Part shown: in pieces, positions 5,737 through 11,058 of the stretch | Position numbering within the stretch: position 1 is the stretch's first letter | Layout: each line of letters starts with the position of its first letter | Origin: Candidatus Tagabacteria bacterium CG_4_10_14_0_2_um_filter_40_13 | Lineage (GTDB): Bacteria > Patescibacteriota > Minisyncoccia > GCA-002779875 | Length of the DNA stretch: 11,058 nt | Direction of reading: 5' to 3' | Assembly (NCBI GenBank): GCA_002792165.1 | Contig: PFNV01000036.1 | Span: forward strand, 1-11,058 | Notes under the pieces: model-generated | Seen by the model: the letters and a program-made list of their open reading frames with translations, nothing else | Databases searched by the model: none | Told to the model about the DNA's origin: nothing | Program-made: the position numbers and the translations under genes

Positions 5737-6654
5737 ATGTTCGATAATGATAAAGAAAAAAGAAAAAAATTAGTACTTCTCGATGCCCATGCTCTATTGC
5801 ACCGTTCTTTTCACGCGCTTCCTCCTTTTACGTCGCCTTCCGGCGAGCCGACAGGCGCGGTTTACGGTTTTACGTCGATGATTTTGAGAATTATGCGGGA
5901 AATCAAGCCGGATTATCTGGCCGCTTGCTATGATTTGCCGGAGCAGACTTTTCGCCATCTCGCTTATAAGGAATACAAAATCCAGCGTCCGAAAATGGCG
6001 GACGAACTTATCGGACAAATCGAAAAATCGCGCGATATCTTGGAAGCGTTTAAAATTCCCCTTTACCAGTTTCCCGGATTCGAAGCCGACGACGCGCTCG
6101 GCACGATCGTCGAAAAAACAAAAAATGAAAAAGATTTGCAGGTTATTATCGCTTCCGGAGACCTTGATGTTTTGCAATTAGCGAGGGACGACGAAGTAGT
6201 AGTTTATTTTTTGAGTAAAGGCATCAAAGAAATTGTTTTTTATGACGAAGAAAGAGTAAAACAAAGATTTGGTTTTCTGCCCGAACTTCTGCCGGACTTT
6301 AAGGGCTTGAAAGGCGATGCTTCGGACCACATCATCGGCGTTCCCGGCATTGGAGAAAAAACTGCCGGCGAACTCATTCAAAAATTCGGTTCACTTGAAT
6401 CCATTTATAAAAAGATCAAGGAAAGCGAGAATGAATTGATTGAAGCGGGCATAAAAGCGCGTACGATCAATTTATTAAAAGAAAAGGAAAAAGAAGCTTT
6501 TTTCAGCAGAGATCTGGCGAAAATCCGGCGCGATGCGCCTATTCCTTTTGATTTATCGGGCGCCACCTGGAAAGAGGCATATGATCCCGAGAAAATCCGA
6601 TTTTTATTCGAAAAACTCGGTTTCAAAAGCCTTATCCCCCGCTTACCCTCATAA
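5737..6654 (+). CDS. Free-standing 5'-3' exonuclease (PolA N-terminal domain / FEN type)
   Basis: This 305-residue protein matches the 5'-nuclease domain of DNA polymerase I and ends where the proofreading-like and polymerase domains would begin. Metal-binding acidic residues are visible: D16 in LVLLDAHALLHR, D66 in ACYD, E116/D118/D119 in FEADDALGTI, D142/D144 in SGDLDVLQL and D194/D197 in GLKGDASDHIIG. The helix-hairpin-helix GVPGIGEKTAGELIQKFGSL (201-220) binds duplex DNA. It should remove RNA primers and 5' flaps in lagging-strand maturation and repair. The 'helical arch' region (28-50) is intact. Whether a separate polymerase I lies elsewhere cannot be seen. It follows tsaE by one base, with no Shine-Dalgarno. 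Confidence 0.92.
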   Translation: MFDNDKEKRKKLVLLDAHALLHRSFHALPPFTSPSGEPTGAVYGFTSMILRIMREIKPDYLAACYDLPEQTFRHLAYKEYKIQRPKMADELIGQIEKSRDILEAFKIPLYQFPGFEADDALGTIVEKTKNEKDLQVIIASGDLDVLQLARDDEVVVYFLSKGIKEIVFYDEERVKQRFGFLPELLPDFKGLKGDASDHIIGVPGIGEKTAGELIQKFGSLESIYKKIKESENELIEAGIKARTINLLKEKEKEAFFSRDLAKIRRDAPIPFDLSGATWKEAYDPEKIRFLFEKLGFKSLIPRLPS

Positions 6655-6736
6655 TACAATCTTTTTTACTGTATTTTTGATTTTAAGAGTGTTATCATTT
6701 TATTGAATAAGAAAATTAATATTTAATTAAAAAAAT

Positions 6737-7435
6737 ATGGATAACAAAGCAAAATCAGAACTTATTCTTATAGCCGCCCACCAATTAAAAACTCCTCTTT
6801 CGGGATTGAAGTGGGTTTTTAAAATGTTTTTGGAAGGAGATATGGGCAAATTGACTCCCTCGCAAAAAAATCTTCTCGCAAGAGGCCATGAAATAACGGA
6901 GAGCATGATTATTCTTGTTGGCGACCTTTTGAATATAGCGAGACTGGAGAAAGGAAGGTCTGCCCGCAATTTTCAGAAACACAATTTTACCGTTCTTGTA
7001 AAAAGCGTTATATCTTCGCTTGCGTCGGAGATTAAAGCGAAAAATCTAAAAATAGAGACTAAAATGTCATCAAAGGAAATGTGGCTTTTTTGCGATAATT
7101 CGACTATTAAAATGGCGATTACTAATCTTATCGAAAATGCCATCAGATATTCGTCCGAAGGAGGAAAAATATCCATTTCTGCGGCGAAAAAAGGCAATGC
7201 TATCGAATTTTGCGCGGGAGATAATGGTATAGGTATTCCGATGTCACAGCAGAAAAAACTTTTTACTAAGTTTTTAAGAGGAGATAACGCCGTGCGCATG
7301 CAGATCGCGGGTAGCGGGCTCGGTTTGTATATCGCGAAAGAAATAGTTAAAAATCACAAAGGAAAGATTTGGTTTAAATCTGAAGAGGGTAAAGGATCGC
7401 GTTTTTATTTCTCTCTGCCGATAAAGAGTAAATAA
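6737..7435 (+). CDS. Sensor-less cytoplasmic histidine kinase (HisKA + HATPase)
   Basis: This 232-residue kinase consists of only a dimerisation/phosphotransfer domain and a catalytic domain. The H box AAHQLKTPLSGLKW places the phosphorylated His at residue 15, followed by the second helix (43-72). The N box is NLIENAIRYS (130-139), G1 is GDNGIGIP (161-168), the F-box region KLFTKFLRGD (174-183), and G2 GSGLGLYIAKEIV (192-204). No membrane segment, PAS, GAF or HAMP domain precedes the H box, so it is soluble and any signal must come through a partner protein. An ATG close to the H box is unusual; the 82-base upstream gap is AT-rich, holding TTTAAT at 6722-6727 as a weak -10 candidate. The response regulator follows after 11 bases, its likely partner. 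Confidence 0.92.
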   Translation: MDNKAKSELILIAAHQLKTPLSGLKWVFKMFLEGDMGKLTPSQKNLLARGHEITESMIILVGDLLNIARLEKGRSARNFQKHNFTVLVKSVISSLASEIKAKNLKIETKMSSKEMWLFCDNSTIKMAITNLIENAIRYSSEGGKISISAAKKGNAIEFCAGDNGIGIPMSQQKKLFTKFLRGDNAVRMQIAGSGLGLYIAKEIVKNHKGKIWFKSEEGKGSRFYFSLPIKSK

Positions 7436-7446
7436 TAAAATCTTGT

Positions 7447-7869
7447 ATGCCGATTCAAGAATTAAAGAAAGTTTCCGGCGGTTTTCAAAAACCCATCGTT
7501 CTTTTAATAGAGGATGATAAATTTCTAGGGGGTTTACTTGTACAGAAATTAGAAAAAGAAAATTTTGAGGCGCAGATTGCAGTGAGCGCCGTTGATGCTT
7601 TTAAATTGATAGAGATCGAAAAACCAGACGTTGTTCTCCTGGATCTGGTTTTACCCGGCATGGATGGATTCCAAATGATCAAGGAAATGAAAAAAAATCC
7701 TCAATTATCCGAAATTCCGGTAATTGCTTTGACTAATTTGAGCCAGAAAGACGATATTGACAGGGCTTTCGCGAGCGGAGCGGCGGATTATCTGATAAAA
7801 TCTAGTTCCACTCCGGGAGAGATCGTAGAAAAAATCAGAAACATACTTAGTCAAAAAGTTACCACCTAA
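7447..7869 (+). CDS. Single-domain response regulator (receiver only)
   Basis: This 140-residue protein has a CheY-type receiver domain and no output domain. The acidic pocket is E22-D23-D24 in LLIEDD, the phospho-acceptor D66 in VVLLDLVLPGMDGF, the switch Thr T96 in VIALTN, and the conserved Lys K118 in DYLIKSS. About 15 extra residues precede the first strand. It should be phosphorylated by the kinase encoded just upstream and act through protein-protein contact or a phosphorelay rather than by binding DNA. Its stop codon is one base before the holA ATG, so it is probably translated from the same mRNA as holA. Confidence 0.93.
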   Translation: MPIQELKKVSGGFQKPIVLLIEDDKFLGGLLVQKLEKENFEAQIAVSAVDAFKLIEIEKPDVVLLDLVLPGMDGFQMIKEMKKNPQLSEIPVIALTNLSQKDDIDRAFASGAADYLIKSSSTPGEIVEKIRNILSQKVTT

Positions 7870-7870
7870 G

Positions 7871-8776
7871 ATGATTTATCTTTTTTTTGGTGAAGATAAT
7901 TTTAGAAGCCGCGAGCGGCTTCACGAGTTTTTAGGGCAATTGTCCGACGGCAAGAATCGGACATTTTCACTTTCGTGGCTTGACGCAGATACGTTCGCAA
8001 AGCTGTCTTTCGAGGAATTGGCGCGCGAAGAAAGCCTTTTTGGCGGGCATTACATCATTGTCTGCGAAAATCTTTTTCAAAAAGAAGATTTGCCCGATTT
8101 TCTCGTAAAAAATTTGGAACTTTGCAAATGCTCCAAAAAAATTTTTGTTTTTTGCGAAGAGAGTTTAGAACCTTCTCATCTCCGGTATTTCCAAAAATTT
8201 GCTGAAAAAGTTGAAGAATTTAATTTTCTTCCGCTTCCCCAGCTTAGAATTTGGCTGGAAAAAGAGGCAAAGAAAAAAGAGGTAGAAATGACCAGTGGTC
8301 TCCGCGAAGAAATGATTCAGCAATACGGAAGAAATTTATGGCTTCTTTCCCACGAGCTTGAAAAATACGCTTTAAATTCGGTAAAAGAATCTTTCAGCAG
8401 AAGACCCGAGGCGGAAAAAGTCAATATTTTTCATCTTACCGATGCGATAGCCTCAAAAGACAGGAGTCGCGCGTGGTTTTTATTTCAAAAAGCAATGCTT
8501 TCCGGCTCCGATATCGAAGAAATTTTTTGGAAAATCGTTTGGCAAATAAAAAATCTTCTCATTGTTAAAAAACTTCAGCCCTTGCCGGAGAAAAAAATAG
8601 TTGAAAAAACACATTTGCATCCTTATGTGGTTAAAAAAACCGCGTCTGCAACGCGCCTTTATACCGAAGAAGAATTGGCTCGATATTCGTCGGAGCTTGT
8701 AAATTTATACCATAATGCTCGTCGGGGCCGGACGGACTTTGAAACAGGAATAGAAAAATTTTTGATTAAATTATAA
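7871..8776 (+). CDS. holA: DNA polymerase III delta subunit (clamp loader)
   Basis: Delta opens the beta sliding clamp during loading. This 301-residue protein starts with MIYLFFGEDNFRSRERL, the typical '(l)yGeD.fl..e.l' opening of HolA, and has the AAA+-like region without a Walker A, as expected for delta. The middle section (LPLPQLRIWLEKEAKKKEV then LLSHELEKYAL) matches domain II. The C-terminal collar domain begins around HLTDAIASKDRSRAWFLF and ends with RRGRTDFETGIEKFLIKL. Somewhat shorter than the E. coli protein (343), as is usual outside Proteobacteria. It is the last gene of the two-component/holA run and ends inside the palindrome shared with rpsT. Confidence 0.9.
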   Translation: MIYLFFGEDNFRSRERLHEFLGQLSDGKNRTFSLSWLDADTFAKLSFEELAREESLFGGHYIIVCENLFQKEDLPDFLVKNLELCKCSKKIFVFCEESLEPSHLRYFQKFAEKVEEFNFLPLPQLRIWLEKEAKKKEVEMTSGLREEMIQQYGRNLWLLSHELEKYALNSVKESFSRRPEAEKVNIFHLTDAIASKDRSRAWFLFQKAMLSGSDIEEIFWKIVWQIKNLLIVKKLQPLPEKKIVEKTHLHPYVVKKTASATRLYTEEELARYSSELVNLYHNARRGRTDFETGIEKFLIKL

Positions 8777-8812
8777 CTAACAAAATTTCGCGGCCGCGAA
8801 ATTTCGTTAGTT
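8775..8812. terminator. Shared palindrome between convergent holA and rpsT
   Basis: AACTAAC (8775-8781) pairs with GTTAGTT (8806-8812), and AAATTTCG (8783-8790) with CGAAATTT (8797-8804) around a CGGCCG centre. Only position 8782/8805 is unpaired, so almost the whole 38 bases is one symmetric hairpin. It overlaps the holA stop (8774-8776) and contains the rpsT stop (8807-8809). No T-run follows on either strand, so it is not a textbook intrinsic terminator; bidirectional termination or 3'-end protection is inferred. Confidence 0.6.
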
Positions 8813-9061
8813 GAACATCTTCATTAAGCGGGATTTTTTCCGGCTTGCGGCGTTTTTTTTGATGACGCCGGTTTTGGCCGCCTTGTCCACCGCTTTATAA
8901 GCTAAAGGAATAAGCTTTTTAGCTTCTTCAACTTTCTTTGCGGCTATCAATTTCTCGATTTTTTTAATAATACCTTTTGCCGCATTCTTTTTTTTAAGAT
9001 TGGCCAAGCCACGTTTTTTTGATTGCCGTAAGGCTTTTTTCGCAGATTTTTTAATTGGCAT
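8807..9061 (-). CDS. rpsT: 30S ribosomal protein S20
   Basis: S20 binds 16S rRNA in the body of the small subunit. The 84-residue, lysine-rich product opens with MPIKKSAKKALRQSKKR, the typical S20 start, has no acidic cluster, and shows the three-helix pattern ending in KTGVIKKNAASRKKSRLMK, the conserved C-terminal signature. Length is normal. It is transcribed toward holA and divergently from ruvA, with only 60 bases between the rpsT and ruvA start codons. No Shine-Dalgarno is present; the promoter lies directly in front of the ATG. Confidence 0.95.
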   Translation of the reverse strand: MPIKKSAKKALRQSKKRGLANLKKKNAAKGIIKKIEKLIAAKKVEEAKKLIPLAYKAVDKAAKTGVIKKNAASRKKSRLMKMFN

Positions 9062-9070
9062 ATTGTATAT

Positions 9071-9099
9071 TTTATAGCAAATCTCGCAAAATAATGCAA
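9071..9099 (-). promoter_or_regulatory. Promoter of rpsT, near-leaderless
   Basis: On the minus strand, TTGCAT (9099-9094), a 17-base spacer and TATAAA (9076-9071) with an upstream TGC form an extended -10 promoter. Nine bases separate the -10 box from the ATG, so the leader would be only a few bases. Confidence 0.55.
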
Positions 9100-9103
9100 A
9101 TTC

Positions 9104-9112
9104 TGATATTGT
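9104..9112 (+). promoter_or_regulatory. Possible extended -10 promoter of ruvA
   Basis: TGATATTGT (-10 box at 9107-9112) lies 9 bases before the ruvA ATG at 9122. No good -35 is seen. It sits back to back with the rpsT promoter, so the two would compete for polymerase. Confidence 0.38.
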
Positions 9113-9121
9113 TAAAGCATA

Positions 9122-9700
9122 ATGATTTCTTGCGTTGAAGGAAAAATTATTTTCAAAGGAGAGCGTTTTGTCATAATTGACGCAAATGGAGTCGGTTACC
9201 GCATTTTTGCCGGTCCGGATGTTTTAAGGAAGGCGAAAACCAAAGAGCAATTTAAATTGTGGACTCATCTTTACTTGCGCGAAGACACCATAGAGCTTTA
9301 CGGCTTTTTGGAATATGCCGAACTGGAATTTTTTCAAACTCTAATCCAAATTTCCGGCATCGGTCCTAAATCCGGCCTCGGTGTTTTAGCAGTTGCGCCG
9401 CTCGATACGTTGAAGCGCGCCATCGCCGCAGGCGAAACTTCGTATCTTACGCAGGTTTCCGGCATTGGTAAAAAAATCGCCGAAAAAATTATTCTTGAAT
9501 TGAGGGATAAGCTGGGAAAGATCGGTTTTGCGGGCGAAGAAAACGTCTTCTTGAAAGAAGAAGGAGATATTCTTCAAGCTTTGCGTATTCTGGGATATTC
9601 CTATTCCGAGGCCAGAGACGCTATCAAGCAGTTATCGCCCAATATTGCCGGAACGCAGAACCGCGTCAAAGAAGCGCTCAAAATATTGGGAAAATCATGA
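9122..9700 (+). CDS. ruvA: Holliday junction branch migration protein RuvA
   Basis: RuvA binds four-way junctions as a tetramer and loads the RuvB motor. The 192-residue protein opens with MISCVEGKIIFKGERFVIID and VGYRIFAG of the OB-fold domain I (1-62), with YLREDTIELYGF at its end. Domain II has two helix-hairpin-helix motifs: QISGIGPKSGLGVLA (76-90) and VSGIGKKIAEKIILELRDK (112-130). The flexible linker (about 133-145) leads to the RuvB-binding domain III (148-190: ILQALRILGYSYSEARDAI). Length and domain order are normal. The stop codon overlaps the start of the Mur ligase gene in ATGA, implying translational coupling. ruvB and ruvC are not in the window. Confidence 0.95.
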   Translation: MISCVEGKIIFKGERFVIIDANGVGYRIFAGPDVLRKAKTKEQFKLWTHLYLREDTIELYGFLEYAELEFFQTLIQISGIGPKSGLGVLAVAPLDTLKRAIAAGETSYLTQVSGIGKKIAEKIILELRDKLGKIGFAGEENVFLKEEGDILQALRILGYSYSEARDAIKQLSPNIAGTQNRVKEALKILGKS

Positions 9701-10968
9701 ATATAGATACATTTTTAAGGCCAATAAAAAAAATAATTCCAAAAAGGCTTTTTAAGGTTCTGCAACCGGTCTATCATTGGCTTTTGGCTTTTTTTGCGGG
9801 GCTTGTTTATTGCTTCCCTTCCCGTAAAATCTTCGTTTTAGGAGTTACCGGCACTAAAGGGAAAACGAGCACCATAGAAATAATTAATGCGATTCTTGCG
9901 GAAGCAGGTTATAAAACCGCCCTTGCTTCAAGTTTGCGCTTTAAAATAGACAGAGATTCGGAAAAGAACGAATATAAAATGACTATGCCGGGCAGGTTTT
10001 TTCTCCAAAATTTTTTGCGTAAATCGGTAAAAGCGGGATGCCAATACGCTTTACTCGAAATGACTTCTGAAGGCGTAGTCCAATATCGGCACAAGTTTAT
10101 CCAAATTAATGCCTTGATGTTCACCAACTTAAGTCCGGAGCATATCGAATCCCACGGTTCTTTTGAAAAATATCGCGACGCAAAATTGAAGCTTTTCAGA
10201 GCTTTGGAAAAATCGCGCGCGAAACGGAAAACCGTCATAGTAAATGAAGATGATCCCGCGTCTTCTTATTTTCTAAACATTGATGTTGATGAAAAAATAA
10301 AATTCAGCTTGAGAAATCTCGCAGGTTTTAGTCTGAAAAAAGACGGTATAATGTTTAAAATAGACGAAATGACCGTTCAATCCAAACTTTCCGGCGAATT
10401 TAATTTGTACAATATTCTTGCCGCCATTGCCTTTGTCAAGACTCAAAATATCGGGATGAATACGATAAAGTCCGCTATTGAAAAATTTTCCGGCATTGAA
10501 GGCAGAATGGAAAGTATCGAAGAAGGCCAAGATTTCAAGGTTATTGTCGATTATGCGCATACGGCCGATTCTTTGGAAAAAGTTTACGAGATTTTTCAGA
10601 GTTCAAGAAAAATTTGCGTTTTTGGCGCCGCCGGCGGCGGCAGAGATAAATGGAAAAGGCCGGAAATGGGAAAAATTGCATCAAAACATTGCGATCAGGT
10701 TATTTTGACCAATGAGGATCCATATGACGAGGACCCGAGAGCTATAGCTCATGATATAAAAAAAGGAATATCGAGCGGCAATTGCGAAGTTATTCTTGAT
10801 AGAAGAAAAGCCGTCAATAAAGCATTCAGATACGCAAAGACCGGCGACGCGGTGATTATCACGGGAAAAGGCGCAGAACCGTGGATAATGGGGCCGAAAG
10901 GGACGAAAATACGTTGGGATGACCGGGAAGTAGCTCGCGAAGAGTTGAAGAATTTATTGGTAAAATAA
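9697..10968 (+). CDS. Mur ligase of MurE type with a shortened N-terminus
   Basis: This ATP-dependent ligase adds an amino acid to UDP-MurNAc-dipeptide in peptidoglycan synthesis, by family. The ATP-binding loop is GVTGTKGKTST (49-59). E121 in LLEMTSEGV and the NLSPEHIESHGS-KYRDAK segment (144-163, with K163 at the carbamylated-lysine position) are conserved. So are GEFNLYNILAAIA (233-245), VDYAHTADSLEKV (284-296), FGAAGGGRDKWKRPEMG (309-325) and ITGKGAEPWI (388-397). At 423 residues it is about 70 shorter than typical MurE. Only about 45 residues precede the P-loop, where the UDP-binding domain normally sits, and these include a hydrophobic stretch (27-40, YHWLLAFFAGLVYCF) that could be a membrane or amphipathic helix. 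The substrate-selecting DNPR motif of MurE is replaced by NEDPYDEDP (339-347), so the added residue cannot be predicted. The gene overlaps ruvA by 4 bases. Confidence 0.85.
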   Translation: MNIDTFLRPIKKIIPKRLFKVLQPVYHWLLAFFAGLVYCFPSRKIFVLGVTGTKGKTSTIEIINAILAEAGYKTALASSLRFKIDRDSEKNEYKMTMPGRFFLQNFLRKSVKAGCQYALLEMTSEGVVQYRHKFIQINALMFTNLSPEHIESHGSFEKYRDAKLKLFRALEKSRAKRKTVIVNEDDPASSYFLNIDVDEKIKFSLRNLAGFSLKKDGIMFKIDEMTVQSKLSGEFNLYNILAAIAFVKTQNIGMNTIKSAIEKFSGIEGRMESIEEGQDFKVIVDYAHTADSLEKVYEIFQSSRKICVFGAAGGGRDKWKRPEMGKIASKHCDQVILTNEDPYDEDPRAIAHDIKKGISSGNCEVILDRRKAVNKAFRYAKTGDAVIITGKGAEPWIMGPKGTKIRWDDREVAREELKNLLVK

Positions 10969-10973
10969 ATTCT

Positions 10974-11058
10974 ATGCCGGAATTACCGGAGGTACAAACA
11001 ATTGTAAGCGATTTAAAAAAGGTTTTGCCGGGACTAAAGATCACCGGTTTTTGGACTG
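10974..11058 (+). CDS. mutM: Formamidopyrimidine-DNA glycosylase, N-terminal 28 codons (runs off right edge)
   Basis: MutM (Fpg) excises 8-oxoguanine and formamidopyrimidines and cuts the abasic site. The visible part starts MPELPEVQTIVSDLKKVLPG. Pro2 (the Schiff-base nucleophile after Met removal) and Glu3 are the catalytic residues, and PELPEV is diagnostic of Fpg/Nei, with Fpg favoured by PEVQTI. Five bases separate it from the Mur ligase stop, so it continues that operon. The rest, including the zinc finger, is outside the window. Confidence 0.9.
   Translation, partial: MPELPEVQTIVSDLKKVLPGLKITGFWT

Noticed and set aside
6102..6110. A third ACGATCGT core
   Set aside because: It lies inside the exonuclease coding sequence, encodes conserved-looking residues, and lacks the CTATCC/GGATA arms at the required distances.
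6653..6680. Terminator after the exonuclease gene (AATACA/TGTATT followed by T residues)
   Set aside because: The stem is only 6 bp, all but one A-T, with an 11-base loop; too weak to call.

Overview
The window reads as a chromosomal segment from a small-genome, fairly AT-rich bacterium, most likely of the Candidate Phyla Radiation (Patescibacteria, Parcubacteria-like). This is inferred from gene content. There is a solitary PaaX/Cas2-like regulator with no CRISPR locus, a free-standing 5'-nuclease with no polymerase domain, and a shortened MurE-type ligase with a hydrophobic N-terminus. There is also a degenerate DHH protein next to a PilB/GspE ATPase, and many genes whose predicted -10 element lies only about 7-10 bases before the ATG. 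Gene calls rest on motif recognition, not on database searches.

Layout. Positions 1-768 hold the right end of an insertion sequence: the 5' part of an integrase-fold transposase on the minus strand (running off the left edge) and two subterminal direct repeats. Directly beside it, 763-1000 carries a consensus sigma70-type promoter and a long nested fold resembling 6S RNA. On the minus strand follow a type IV pilus/type II secretion ATPase (1000-2709) and, upstream of it, a degenerate DHH/NrnA-like protein (2803-3891). Facing the other way is the PaaX/Cas2-like regulator (4102-4662), bracketed by two matching 36-bp palindromes centred at 3978/3979 and 4756/4757. A short HU-like gene (4915-5139, minus) with its own promoter, strong Shine-Dalgarno and terminator comes next.

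The right half is mostly plus-strand housekeeping genes: tsaE, a 5'-3' exonuclease, a sensor-less histidine kinase with a receiver-only response regulator, and holA. Convergent to holA is rpsT, and the two share a palindrome that covers both stop codons. Divergent from rpsT is ruvA, overlapping a MurE-like ligase gene by 4 bases, followed by the first 28 codons of mutM at the right edge.

Together: tsaE (tRNA t6A), the exonuclease, holA, ruvA and mutM cover tRNA modification, replication and repair; the Mur ligase covers the cell wall; PilB powers pili or DNA uptake. The two-component pair runs directly into holA (1-base gap), so it is probably co-transcribed with it. The less ordinary items are the 6S-like RNA, the paired palindromes around the PaaX/Cas2-like gene, the HU-like protein without its DNA-binding arm, and the contrast between leaderless-type promoters and one gene with a classic leader.
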